DNA of 64,000 nt from Pedobacter mendelii. Its GTDB lineage: Bacteria; Bacteroidota; Bacteroidia; Sphingobacteriales; Sphingobacteriaceae. The position numbers and the translations under genes are program-made. Under the pieces are notes generated by a model, which saw only the letters and a program-made list of their open reading frames with translations, did not search any database and was not told the origin of the DNA. Shown in pieces: positions 45,329 through 54,069 of this stretch (positions are counted from its first letter, which is position 1; the number at the start of each line of letters is the position of its first letter). The DNA is taken from contig NZ_BMDJ01000002.1 in assembly GCF_014635725.1 (NCBI RefSeq), forward strand, positions 372,001 through 436,000, written 5' to 3'.

Positions 45329-46156
45329 CTAGCCACTTAATTTGGTTAATGTATTGTCTTTATCAAATTCACCAATAATTTTATTAGAACCCATCAAGCC
45401 TTTAATTTTATACTTCTCAACAGAGGTTTTATAGCCTTTTGCTTCTAAATAGAATTTTAAAGCCGCTTTGTGGTCTACATCAAAATCAGAAATTAACTGA
45501 TTAAAAACAGTGAAGATTCTTTCATGTTGATTTTTGGCTGCTTTATCTATAACATCACTTTTAAAAGTAAAAACAATAGCACCCTTTCCATAATCAGCAA
45601 TATAGTAACCGCTGGCATTCATCATACCAGAAGCAGTTAAGCCTATTAAGTGTAAATCCATATTCGAAGCCTTAAAATTACCTGCCTTTAAAAACTCTAT
45701 TCCATTATCATCACCATATTTTTTTAGTTTAAAGGCGTGTTGTAATGAATCATTAGCCATATCCGCCTCAATGTTTGCCCAAGCCCAAAGCCAACTTTGG
45801 GATGACCTAGAAAAAGAACCAAGAATTTGAAATGGGAAAACAAGATCGTCGCCAAAATTAATTTCGCAATTAATCATATCAAGGCTCCATCTATTTTCAC
45901 CAATAATTTGTGCAACATCAATCTGTTTATCAAAAGCAATTCCGCCAAACCTTTCAATAAGCTGTTGCTCAGGTTTATTAAAGTGAGGGTATTTCATTGA
46001 AACCATTTTACCTGGATTTCTCTCCCTCGCAGAACGAGCAAAAAATTTCCTTAAGAAATTCATCTTGCCAGGCATTAATTGAGTAACGAATGCATCATAA
46101 CCCAAGCGAATATTATCTTCCGTTACATAAACTCCACTTAAATTATTTTGATTCAT
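45329..46156 (-). CDS. DUF6882-like protein
   Basis: A 275-residue soluble protein. 'FPFQILGSFSRSSQSWLWAWAN' matches the pattern of DUF6882 ('lGsys...sWlWaWaN'). No catalytic residues are known. It ends at the bidirectional terminator shared with dnaJ, and stands alone. Confidence 0.55.
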   Translation of the reverse strand: MNQNNLSGVYVTEDNIRLGYDAFVTQLMPGKMNFLRKFFARSARERNPGKMVSMKYPHFNKPEQQLIERFGGIAFDKQIDVAQIIGENRWSLDMINCEINFGDDLVFPFQILGSFSRSSQSWLWAWANIEADMANDSLQHAFKLKKYGDDNGIEFLKAGNFKASNMDLHLIGLTASGMMNASGYYIADYGKGAIVFTFKSDVIDKAAKNQHERIFTVFNQLISDFDVDHKAALKFYLEAKGYKTSVEKYKIKGLMGSNKIIGEFDKDNTLTKLSG

Positions 46157-46585
46157 ATTTTTATATGTTAAAGATTAATTCTTAGCTAGAATTTAGTTTT
46201 TAACCGAGTTATCGATTGTTTTTATATTTTAAATGCAATTGAAAGTAAATTATTAAACGTTGATTACAAAACAGATAAATCAAAAATCTGACAAATCATT
46301 TATTTGATCAGTACAAAAAAAAACAAGTAACTACTAATCAGTTATTTATATCAGTAATTTTACTTTTTTTATTACACAAAATCTTTTTTTAAAAAGAGCA
46401 AATAAATTTTTTATTATTTATAAACAACTCACAAACAAAAAGTTACTATAACTTACTTAAGGATAACAAAAACATTAAAAGAGGAGCGGCAAGCTATGTA
46501 CTTTTGCATATACTATAGAAAAACCTTTTATTTTCTGTAACCTTTAGTACTTTTTTACGACTAATAAACAACTAAAACTTTAACT
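46157..46585. other. AT-rich regulatory spacer of 429 bases
   Basis: A divergent spacer between the DUF6882-like gene and the ABC exporter. No gene is visible. A -7-like element TACTTTTG lies at 46499-46506 on the plus strand, about 80 bases before the ABC ATPase ATG; no clear -33 TTTG is seen. Confidence 0.4.
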
Positions 46586-47482
46586 ATGCTTAGCGTAAAA
46601 AATATTGTTAAACAATACGCAAACCATCGTGCGCTCGACGATGTGAGTTTGGAAGTTGAAAAAGGTAAAATCTTCGGTCTTTTAGGACCCAATGGTGCAG
46701 GCAAAACTTCTTTAATTAGAATTATAACTCAAATTACCGCTCCTGATAGTGGTGAAGTTATCTTCAATGGTAAAAAACTTAACTCAAATCACATCAATCA
46801 AATTGGTTATTTACCAGAAGAACGCGGATTATATAAAAAAATGGAAATTGGCGAACAGGTACTCTACCTCTCAAAACTTAAAGGATTAAACACAGCTGAA
46901 GCAACTAAGCGGATAAAATTCTGGTTTGAAAAATTAGATATGGGTAGTTGGTGGAATAAAAAAGTAGAAGATTTAAGTAAGGGCATGCAGCAAAAGGTAC
47001 AATTTGTTGCAACCATTTTGCACAATCCCGAATTAATTATTCTTGATGAGCCTTTCTCCGGTTTCGACCCTGTAAATGCCGATTTAATAAAAAATGAAAT
47101 TCTTGAATTAAATGCAAAAGGAACAACTTTTATATTCTCTACGCATAGAATGGAAAGCGTAGAAGAATTGTGTGATAATATTGCTCTTATTGATAAATCT
47201 AAAAAGATTTTAGATGGATCCGTAGATGATATTAAAGCAAGTTATAGAAACAATACCTACAGAATTGAATATAAAGGAGAAGCCGATTTTAGTAATTCAA
47301 AATTCTTTGATATAATAGAATACACAGAAATTAAAGAAGGTAAAAGTTTAAAATTTAAGCTGAAAGAAGGTAATTCTGTTAACGATGTTTTAGGATTAAT
47401 GCTTCCTGAAGTGCGTATAAATCATTTGGAAGAGGTTATACCCAGTATGAACGATATTTTTATTGAACGTGTTAAAAAATAA
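46586..47482 (+). CDS. ABC transporter ATPase (NatA-like)
   Basis: A 298-residue ATPase: Walker A GPNGAGKTS near residue 37, Q-loop 'GYLPEERGLY', signature LSKGMQQK, Walker B 'LIILDEPFSGFDP', H-loop 'STHRMESVEE', plus a C-terminal domain of the DUF4162 type (about 220-298). It ends 3 bases before the permease gene, forming an exporter of the NatAB or CcmA type. Substrate unknown; Na+ or a hydrophobic compound is possible. Confidence 0.9.
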   Translation: MLSVKNIVKQYANHRALDDVSLEVEKGKIFGLLGPNGAGKTSLIRIITQITAPDSGEVIFNGKKLNSNHINQIGYLPEERGLYKKMEIGEQVLYLSKLKGLNTAEATKRIKFWFEKLDMGSWWNKKVEDLSKGMQQKVQFVATILHNPELIILDEPFSGFDPVNADLIKNEILELNAKGTTFIFSTHRMESVEELCDNIALIDKSKKILDGSVDDIKASYRNNTYRIEYKGEADFSNSKFFDIIEYTEIKEGKSLKFKLKEGNSVNDVLGLMLPEVRINHLEEVIPSMNDIFIERVKK

Positions 47483-47485
47483 GGT

Positions 47486-48826
47486 ATGAATAAGATTTTA
47501 CTAATTATAAGAAGAGAATATTTATCAAGGGTTAAAAAAAAATCGTTCATTATAATGACTTTTTTAACGCCGTTAATTATTGCAGGATTTTATGGGCTTA
47601 TAATTTACTTCTCCATAAAAGGTATTAATGATAAAACCGATACCATTGCTGTAATTAATCAAAATAAAACATTAACTGAAAAGCTAATATCTAATAAAAA
47701 CATAACATACGATTACGTTGATAAATCATTTGAAAGTTTAAAGAAAAGCCTGACTAGGAGCAAATACGACTATATTTTATATATTCCTGATTTTGATATT
47801 GAAACACCAAAAGGCATAGAACTAATTGGAACAAAACAAGCAGGCTTATCTCTTGATGGAAAAATTTCTGATTCTATTGAAGATTTAATCAGAGATTACA
47901 AACTCAAAAAATCGGGAATTTCGCAAGCCGATTTGGATAATCTTAAAAGTAAAGTAATTATCGGCACGAAGAAAATTGGTGATAGTGGTAAAGAAGAAAA
48001 TAGCAGTGCAGGCGCAAGTACAATAATTGCATTCGTTGCAGGTGTGATGATGTTTATGTTTATTATGCTTTATGGTGTACAGGTAATGCGTGGCGTAATT
48101 GAAGAAAAAACCAGTAGAATTATAGAAATTATGATTTCGTCTGTTAAACCATTTCAGCTAATGATGGGAAAAATTATCGGAATAGCGATGGTTGGTTTAA
48201 CTCAATTTTTATTATGGATTATACTTACTTTTTCAATATCAGCCCTAACAGTTAGTGTTTTTGTAAGCAAACAAGATGCGAGAAAAATGATAGCTTCGAG
48301 TTCGAAGATTTCGACAGGCAAACCTGGCGCACAACAAATTCAGGCAGCAGCAATAAATGATGGACCGCTAGGAAATGTTCAGAAAAGCCTTGAAAACCTT
48401 GATATTGGTAAAATTATCACAGTATTCATTTTTTACTTTTTAGGAGGTTACCTTTTTTACAGCGCGCTATATGCAGCAATTGGCTCAGCAGTAGATAGTG
48501 AAACCGAAACGCAGCAGTTTATGATGCCGGTGATGATGCCACTCCTTTTAGGGTATGCACTATCCTTAAGTGTTGTTACAAACGATCCTTATGGGAGCAT
48601 TGCTTTCTGGCTTTCTATAATTCCATTCACCTCTCCTATCGCTATGGTTGTACGTTTACCTTATGGCGTTCCAGGTTGGGAGTTAGTATTGTCGATGGGA
48701 ATTCTTATAATTGGTTTCATTGGTACAGTTTGGTTTGCAGCAAGAATTTATCGCGTGGGTATTTTAATGTATGGCAAAAAAGCAAGTTTTAAAGAAATGG
48801 TGAAATGGTTTTGGTATAAAAACTAA
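47486..48826 (+). CDS. ABC transporter permease (NatB/ABC-2 type)
   Basis: A 446-residue membrane protein: one N-terminal helix (about 22-45), an extracytoplasmic domain of about 130 residues, and five or six helices from about 180 on ('IIAFVAGVMMFMFIMLYGVQVMRGVIEEKTSRIIEIM' layout typical of ABC-2). Pairs with the ATPase just upstream. Confidence 0.9.
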   Translation: MNKILLIIRREYLSRVKKKSFIIMTFLTPLIIAGFYGLIIYFSIKGINDKTDTIAVINQNKTLTEKLISNKNITYDYVDKSFESLKKSLTRSKYDYILYIPDFDIETPKGIELIGTKQAGLSLDGKISDSIEDLIRDYKLKKSGISQADLDNLKSKVIIGTKKIGDSGKEENSSAGASTIIAFVAGVMMFMFIMLYGVQVMRGVIEEKTSRIIEIMISSVKPFQLMMGKIIGIAMVGLTQFLLWIILTFSISALTVSVFVSKQDARKMIASSSKISTGKPGAQQIQAAAINDGPLGNVQKSLENLDIGKIITVFIFYFLGGYLFYSALYAAIGSAVDSETETQQFMMPVMMPLLLGYALSLSVVTNDPYGSIAFWLSIIPFTSPIAMVVRLPYGVPGWELVLSMGILIIGFIGTVWFAARIYRVGILMYGKKASFKEMVKWFWYKN

Positions 48827-48963
48827 AATACACAACTCCTGAGCGTAGCAAAAATCACTAAAGATTTTGTAATAAATTATTAGTCAGGTTGTTATATTTT
48901 ATATTACACGTGGTTTTAACCTGCTTTTTGTAACTTGGTTTTAACAATCTCAACCAAAATATT

Positions 48964-49680
48964 TTGAAAAAGATTATTATCATTGGTGCAACTTCAGGCA
49001 TTGGCAAGGCATTAGCAATTCAAATGTCTTCTTTAGGGTATATTGTTGGCATAACTGGTAAAAGACAAATCCTGATAAATGAAATCGAGAATTTAAATCC
49101 TGAGAAAATATTTGGTTCCTGCTTTGATATAAATGATGAACTCAATTTAATTGAGAATTTAACTGACTTGATTAATAGACTCGGCGGATTCGACATATTA
49201 ATTTACAGTGCGGGTTTTGGCGAAATAAATGAAAATCTTGATAATTTAATTGAGCAGGATACCATTAAAACAAATGTTAGTTCATTTACCAATGTTATTA
49301 CATGGACATTTGATTATTTTAAAAAACAAGGTCATGGTCAAATTGCAGCAATAACTTCTGTTGCCGGTCTTCGGGGTAACGAAAAGGCTCCGGCTTACAG
49401 TGCCTCTAAAGCCTATCAAATAAACTATCTCGAAGGTCTATCTAGAAAAGCTAAGAAATTCAAAATACCAATCAACATTCTTGACATAAGACCAGGTTAT
49501 GTTGATACAGCAATGGCAAAAGGCAATAATTTATTTTGGGTTACACCTGTAAGAAAAGCTGCAAAGCAAATTGTAAAAGCTATTGAGCATAAAGCTGATG
49601 TAATATATGTGAGTAAGAGATGGCGATTGTTTGCATGGATATTAAAAATTTTTCCTCGATATTTATTTACAAAAATATAA
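48964..49680 (+). CDS. Short-chain dehydrogenase/reductase
   Basis: A 238-residue SDR: NAD(P)-binding GATSGIG near residue 8, 'LIYSAGFGE' (NAG-type motif), catalytic Ser in AAITSVAG and YSASK with the catalytic Tyr and Lys near 141-145. The only start in frame is a TTG (48964). A C-terminal hydrophobic segment (LFAWILKIFPRYLF) may touch the membrane. Substrate unknown. Followed 2 bases later by the exopolyphosphatase gene. Confidence 0.9.
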   Translation: MKKIIIIGATSGIGKALAIQMSSLGYIVGITGKRQILINEIENLNPEKIFGSCFDINDELNLIENLTDLINRLGGFDILIYSAGFGEINENLDNLIEQDTIKTNVSSFTNVITWTFDYFKKQGHGQIAAITSVAGLRGNEKAPAYSASKAYQINYLEGLSRKAKKFKIPINILDIRPGYVDTAMAKGNNLFWVTPVRKAAKQIVKAIEHKADVIYVSKRWRLFAWILKIFPRYLFTKI

Positions 49681-49682
49681 AT

Positions 49683-50597
49683 ATGCGCTTTGCGGTTATT
49701 GATTTAGGAACAAATACTTTCCATTTACTTATTGCTGAATCTACAGCTAAGGGTTTTAACATTCTTTATAAAACAAATGTACCAGTAAAATTAGGTGAGG
49801 GCAGAATTAATGATAACATTATTATTCCTGCTGCTTTTGAAAGAGGAATAAATACTTTGAAAGATTTTAGTAGTATAATTGAAAAGCACAATGTTGATAA
49901 AGTAAAAGCAACTGCAACATCAGCAATTAGAAGTGCAGAAAATGGAAAAGATTTTGTTTCGAAAGCTAAAGAAATCGCAAATATCGATATTGAAATAATT
50001 ACTGGTGATAAAGAAGCGGGGTTAATTTACAAAGGTGTAAAGTTAAGCGGTGCCATTCAAAATACATCCTTAATTATGGATATTGGTGGCGGAAGCATTG
50101 AATTTATACTTTGTGATACAGAAAAGTTAATCTGGAAAAAAAGTTACAACATTGGTGCAGCACGGCTAATGCAACAATATTTTAAGTCAGACCCAATTAG
50201 CGATGATGAGAAAAACTTAATTCTTGCAAAGGTTCAAAATCAGCTTATAGATTTGTTCGAAATTTGTGAGCTTCATCAGCCTAAAATGCTAATTGGATCG
50301 GCAGGTGCCTTTGAAACTTTTGCAGAACTAATCATTAGAAAAAATAATCATTCTGAAGATATAACAACAGTTAAAACTTACGAATTTAACTTTGATGAAT
50401 ATATAGAAACTACAATAAAATTGATTAACTCAACGCATGATGATAGAGCTGCGATGCCCGGTATGATTCCTTTACGAATTGACATGTGCGTCGTTGCAGC
50501 ACTTTTGGCAAATTATATCATGGGCAGATTGAAAATCAATCAATTAACTTTATCAAACTATGATTTAAAAATGGGCGTATTGGCTAGCTTGTTGTAA
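49683..50597 (+). CDS. Exopolyphosphatase / pppGpp phosphohydrolase (Ppx/GppA family)
   Basis: A 304-residue actin-fold phosphatase: 'FAVIDLGTNTFHLLI' (phosphate 1 loop), 'ATSAIRSAENG', 'GDKEAGLIYKGV', 'MDIGGGSIEFI' (phosphate 2 loop). Lacks the extra C-terminal HD-like domain of longer Ppx proteins. Start chosen at ATG 49683 (MRFAVIDLG) and not at an in-frame ATG at 49620 inside the SDR gene, as the latter would add 21 unrelated residues. Convergent with the next gene, 5 bases between. Confidence 0.92.
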   Translation: MRFAVIDLGTNTFHLLIAESTAKGFNILYKTNVPVKLGEGRINDNIIIPAAFERGINTLKDFSSIIEKHNVDKVKATATSAIRSAENGKDFVSKAKEIANIDIEIITGDKEAGLIYKGVKLSGAIQNTSLIMDIGGGSIEFILCDTEKLIWKKSYNIGAARLMQQYFKSDPISDDEKNLILAKVQNQLIDLFEICELHQPKMLIGSAGAFETFAELIIRKNNHSEDITTVKTYEFNFDEYIETTIKLINSTHDDRAAMPGMIPLRIDMCVVAALLANYIMGRLKINQLTLSNYDLKMGVLASLL

Positions 50598-50602
50598 AAT
50601 TA

Positions 50603-51283
50603 TTAAGATTTCTTTGGCACATACATCATCCTCCCTAAAATCATCGATTGCATCTTTGCTGGATAATAATTTTGTTGCTTTGAGGTATTAAAATTTAATT
50701 TTAGTTCCGTAACATAATCAGATTCCTTGATGATTACAACATTTGATTTACGATCGAAGTTATCATTCAGTTTAAACTCGTAGCGACCATTTTTATCAGT
50801 TACTGCCGAATAGTTGGTATTCTTAATCTGCAATTTTAATCCCGCAGCAGGTTTATTATCTCCAAAAAAAACATATCCATAAAACACCCGATTAAGTGAT
50901 GGTTTCTCATCTTTTAAATTGGGTTTTACCTCAGATAATGAAATTGCATTAGGATACTTTACAGGTACAGCAGCATTTACATCCTGAATAAAGATACTGG
51001 CTCCAATGGCTAGAACACCTAAATACTTCATCCAATCTCTATTTGCAGGAGCAGCTATCAAATAGTAGTTTAATTGATTAAGTTGATTTTGAGACAATCT
51101 TCCGCAAATTTCGGTTTTTGAATTGGCTAGCGTGCTAATAATTTCAGCATTGCTGTAGTTTGAAAAATCTATCACCCATTTATTGCAAGAAACACAAAAC
51201 TTATCCTGGTTTTGGCTTTCCATCTCGTCCCAATTTTGCAAACATGGTTCTTGTATTTTTACTTCAAATTGTGTGGTTTTCAT
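50603..51283 (-). CDS. Membrane protein with N-terminal zinc-ribbon-like segment and carboxypeptidase-like domain
   Basis: A 226-residue protein. The N-terminal 65 residues have 'CLQNWDEM', CVSCNKWVIDFS and 'EICGRLSQNQL', a pattern found at the start of many Bacteroidota TonB-type proteins. A membrane helix follows (about 85-103). The C-terminal half (about 130-205) looks like a carboxypeptidase-regulatory-like domain: 'GYVFFGDNKPAAGLKLQIKN' and 'TDKNGRYEFKL'. Role unknown; probably envelope-linked. Confidence 0.7.
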   Translation of the reverse strand: MKTTQFEVKIQEPCLQNWDEMESQNQDKFCVSCNKWVIDFSNYSNAEIISTLANSKTEICGRLSQNQLNQLNYYLIAAPANRDWMKYLGVLAIGASIFIQDVNAAVPVKYPNAISLSEVKPNLKDEKPSLNRVFYGYVFFGDNKPAAGLKLQIKNTNYSAVTDKNGRYEFKLNDNFDRKSNVVIIKESDYVTELKLNFNTSKQQNYYPAKMQSMILGRMMYVPKKS

Positions 51284-51340
51284 AATTATTATTTTAAATC
51301 ATGATGACGCAACTACGGAAATTCCACAAAGTGATGAGTA

Positions 51341-51904
51341 TTAAATAAATTTTTGTAATTCATTATAAAGTTTTTCTGTGGGCAATCCCATTACATTTGT
51401 GTAAGAACCATTAATCTTCTCTACAACTACAACGCCCCACCAATCTTGCACACCATAACTTCCTGCTTTATCGTATGGTTTGTAATTATCTATGTAAAAA
51501 TCAATTTCTTCGCTAGTTACTACTCTGCAAATAACTTCCGTTACATCATAAAAAGAATATAATTTGCTGCCCTTTACAATGGTTACACCTGTATAAACCT
51601 CATGTGCTGAGCCAGACAACTTCTGCAACATCTGTTGCGCATGTAATCTATCATTTGGCTTACCCAAAATTTCTCCATCGATTGCAACTATTGTATCGGC
51701 AGTTATAACAATTTCATTTTCAGCCTTAAACGATTTAGCCTTTTTTTCTGAAATATAAACCGAAATTTCTGCTGGATTTAAACCTTCTGGATAACTTTCA
51801 TCAACATCTTTCAATTCGACTTTGAAGTTCAAGCCCATCAACTTTAAAAGTTCTTGCCTGCGTGGAGATTTTGAAGCAAGTATAATTGGTGTATTAAGTA
51901 GCAT
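51341..51904 (-). CDS. maf: Maf-type nucleoside triphosphate pyrophosphatase
   Basis: A 187-residue house-cleaning enzyme that hydrolyses dTTP/UTP or modified nucleotides. Characteristic strings: LASKSPRRQELL at the N-terminus, 'VITADTIVAIDGEILGKP', 'SGSAHEVYTGVTI', 'YDKAGSYGVQ' and 'INGSYTNVMGLP'. Length is normal. Confidence 0.95.
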   Translation of the reverse strand: MLLNTPIILASKSPRRQELLKLMGLNFKVELKDVDESYPEGLNPAEISVYISEKKAKSFKAENEIVITADTIVAIDGEILGKPNDRLHAQQMLQKLSGSAHEVYTGVTIVKGSKLYSFYDVTEVICRVVTSEEIDFYIDNYKPYDKAGSYGVQDWWGVVVVEKINGSYTNVMGLPTEKLYNELQKFI

Positions 51905-51923
51905 TTTTAAAAATTTCTGCTAA

Positions 51924-51958
51924 AATAACAAAAGCGACATAAAGCCGCTTTTGTTATT
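51924..51958. terminator. Terminator after the Spy-like gene
   Basis: A perfect 13-bp stem, aataacaaaagcg (51924-51936) with cgcttttgttatt (51946-51958), loop of 9. It lies between the Spy-like gene stop and the maf start; A/T flanks allow action on both strands. Confidence 0.75.
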
Positions 51959-51982
51959 AAAAATATTATTGTATAAAATCGA

Positions 51983-52369
51983 TTATTGGCCGCCACCATT
52001 CATACGGGCTTCCATTGCTTTTTTACGTTCTTCTAACATCGTTTTAAAAGCTGGTTTTTGCTCTTCGGTTAACACTGCTTCAATTTTAGTATTGGTTTCA
52101 GCATTCATTTTTGTCATTTTTTCTCTCATGCCAGACATATCATCTCCAGCTGCTTCTCTAGCTTTGGTCATTTCTGCATTTTGAGCAGTATAAATCGCCA
52201 TTACTTTTGTTTTTTGATCTTCAGTAAGTTTTAACTTTTCTACCAATTGATCAGTACTTCTTTTTGCTCTTTCTTCTGGTGTACCGCCCATACGACCGCC
52301 ACCTTGTTGTGCACTTGCGTATGTTATTACAGAGAATAGCAACGCACAAATCATCATTAATTTTTTCAT
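51983..52369 (-). CDS. Spy/CpxP-like periplasmic protein
   Basis: A 128-residue protein with a signal peptide (MKKLMMICALLFSVITYASAQ). The mature part is helical with repeated LT.eQ-type motifs (LKLTEDQKTKV and VLTEEQKPAFKT), typical of the Spy/CpxP family of periplasmic chaperones. It has a glycine-rich N-terminus and is rich in Met, Lys and Glu. Probable role: envelope stress chaperone or metal-related; not proven. Confidence 0.75.
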   Translation of the reverse strand: MKKLMMICALLFSVITYASAQQGGGRMGGTPEERAKRSTDQLVEKLKLTEDQKTKVMAIYTAQNAEMTKAREAAGDDMSGMREKMTKMNAETNTKIEAVLTEEQKPAFKTMLEERKKAMEARMNGGGQ

Positions 52370-52547
52370 GTTTTTGTTTTTAGTTGTCTCGAATATTTAG
52401 ATTTTCATCTATTTATTCTTTTATTGGTTGAATTTTTAGACCTATTTGAATTAAAAAAAGATTAAAAGTTTAATCACAAATTGTAACTTAACTGTTGCAG
52501 TTGCAATTAAATGATTTGTAATTAATTAAGAAAAAATTTGTTGTGAT

Positions 52548-53081
52548 CTATTTACCAGAATCGGAAGCACTTGGACTTTCGTCGTGCCACATACCTTGAA
52601 CTTTCATAACTTTTTCTATGATATCCCGAACGGCGGTTTTACCACCGTTGTAAGGAGAAATGAATTTAGATATTGCTTTAATTTCTTCTACAGCATCAGC
52701 AGGGCAAGTTGGTAATCCAACTAATTTCATAACCTTTAAATCAGGGATATCATCTCCCATGTAAAGAACTTCTGAAGCTGCAATAGTCTTATCTGCAATA
52801 TATTGATTGAATATTTCTACCTTATCCCCTGCAGCCAAAAAAACATCTTTGATGCCTAAATTATGAAAGCGTTTAGCCATCGCAATTCCATCGCCGCCAG
52901 AAATAATACAAACGTTATAGCCTAGTTTAACAGCCAATTGCATTGCATAACCATCTTTAATGTTAAAAGTGCGCAACGATTGTCCGTTATCCATAACCTG
53001 AACAGACCCATCTGTTAAAACGCCATCAACATCGAAAATAAAAGTTGTTATGTTTTTTAGCTTTTGGAGAAACATGTGCAT
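52548..53081 (-). CDS. kdsC: KDO 8-phosphate phosphatase (KdsC-like HAD)
   Basis: A 177-residue cap-less HAD phosphatase: motif I FDVDGVLTDGSV, motif II 'CIISGGD', motif III around 'KVEIFNQYIADK' with the lysine, and motif IV 'YMGDDIPDLKVM'. The layout and 'GVLTDG' string are typical of KdsC, which dephosphorylates KDO 8-phosphate in lipopolysaccharide synthesis. It starts at the annotated ATG 53081; a second ATG follows at 53075. Confidence 0.88.
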   Translation of the reverse strand: MHMFLQKLKNITTFIFDVDGVLTDGSVQVMDNGQSLRTFNIKDGYAMQLAVKLGYNVCIISGGDGIAMAKRFHNLGIKDVFLAAGDKVEIFNQYIADKTIAASEVLYMGDDIPDLKVMKLVGLPTCPADAVEEIKAISKFISPYNGGKTAVRDIIEKVMKVQGMWHDESPSASDSGK

Positions 53082-53216
53082 TGCAAGATATATGTTATTG
53101 GGTTATGTTTAGGCGTTATCAGTAATATGTGGTAAGTTATGTGTTATAATTTATCGATTAAAGATTGTAAGATTCTTACTCAAAGTAAACCAAATGTATA
53201 TATCCATATCTTATCT

Positions 53217-53385
53217 TCAACAAATCGCAATCAACCTTGATCTCAATCTTAGTCTCAACCTCAATCTTAACCTCAACCTCAATCTTAACCTCAACCTCAA
53301 TCTTCGCCTCAACCTAATCTTAGCCTCAACCTCAATCTTGACCTCAACCTCAATCTTAGCCTCAACCTCAATCTTGATTATCTCT
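53217..53385. repeat. CTCAACCTCAATCTTA minisatellite after iscX
   Basis: About 165 bases of hexamer-like units (cctcaa, cctcaatcttaa) on the plus strand, hence ttgagg on the minus. The tract begins at the iscX stop codon and runs downstream of it, replacing a normal spacer. It shows the same composition as the tract at 36527-36697. Reading frames through it (LNLNLN, RLRLRL) are artefacts. Confidence 0.85.
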
Positions 53386-53613
53386 CCACTCGTAGCACCA
53401 TGCGGTTTGAATTTGCTCCAAGTGTCCTTCATTACTTTCTTCGCGGGTACCTTTAAAGTTCGGCAATGCCAAAACCCACTCTAATAATTCTGTAAAACGG
53501 ATTCTGTATATTTTAGTTTCACCAAACTCGTCGCCAAATTTCTCATACAAAGACATTGCGATGTCTTCATAATCGTTCCAATAAAAGGGTAAAGCAAATT
53601 TATCGTTATTCAT
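53368..53613 (-). CDS. iscX: Fe-S cluster assembly protein IscX
   Basis: An 81-residue acidic protein. 'FYWNDYEDIAMSLYEKF', 'IRFTELLEWVLALPNF' and 'SNEGHLEQIQTAW' match IscX, which binds IscS and regulates iron delivery in the ISC system. It is about 15 residues longer than E. coli IscX, at the N-terminus and in the loop after the first helix. Its stop codon lies at the edge of the minisatellite. Next upstream is the isc-type ferredoxin. Confidence 0.85.
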   Translation of the reverse strand: MNNDKFALPFYWNDYEDIAMSLYEKFGDEFGETKIYRIRFTELLEWVLALPNFKGTREESNEGHLEQIQTAWCYEWRDNQD

Positions 53614-53697
53614 GTTTTTTAAGTTGGAAATTTTTAAAGTTGAAATGTTAAAAAGGTTTTAGTGCTCAATATCTTAAGACTAAAGACATTGGATTTT

Positions 53698-54030
53698 TTA
53701 ATGCCCCATAAAATCTGACTGATCAGGAATGGTGACTTCAATATCGCCATCTATAACTACGCACTGGCAACCTAATCGAGAAGTAATTTTTGGTCGAACA
53801 GCTCTATCGATGAAATCTTCTTCTTTATCAGAAATTTCTTCAATATTATTCATACCCTTTGTTACGTAAACGTGGCAGGTACTACAACCGCAAACACCAC
53901 CGCAGTTGTGCTGCAATTCTATTCCGTTATCAAGGCAAACATCTAAAACAGATTCTCCCGCAGCAATAGGTAGTTCTATTGATTCGTGATCTGCTTCTTC
54001 AAAATTTATTTTAAGTTTAAAAATGCTCAT
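53698..54030 (-). CDS. fdx: 2Fe-2S ferredoxin, ISC type
   Basis: A 110-residue adrenodoxin-type ferredoxin. The cluster is held by Cys in 'HNCGGVCGCSTCHVYV' (C-x5-C-x2-C) and a fourth Cys in 'LGCQC'. ISC-type ferredoxins supply electrons for cluster assembly. I set the start at ATG 54030 (MSIFKLKINF); an upstream in-frame ATG at 54057 would add nine residues. Pairs with iscX. Confidence 0.9.
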   Translation of the reverse strand: MSIFKLKINFEEADHESIELPIAAGESVLDVCLDNGIELQHNCGGVCGCSTCHVYVTKGMNNIEEISDKEEDFIDRAVRPKITSRLGCQCVVIDGDIEVTIPDQSDFMGH

Positions 54031-54069
54031 AATTATTATGCAAAAGTAATAAGACAAGCGGCATTTATA

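Noticed and set aside
53194..53484. Reading frames with Leu-Asn or Arg-Leu repeats
   Set aside because: Same reason: they translate the ctcaacctcaat tract and overlap iscX on the other strand.
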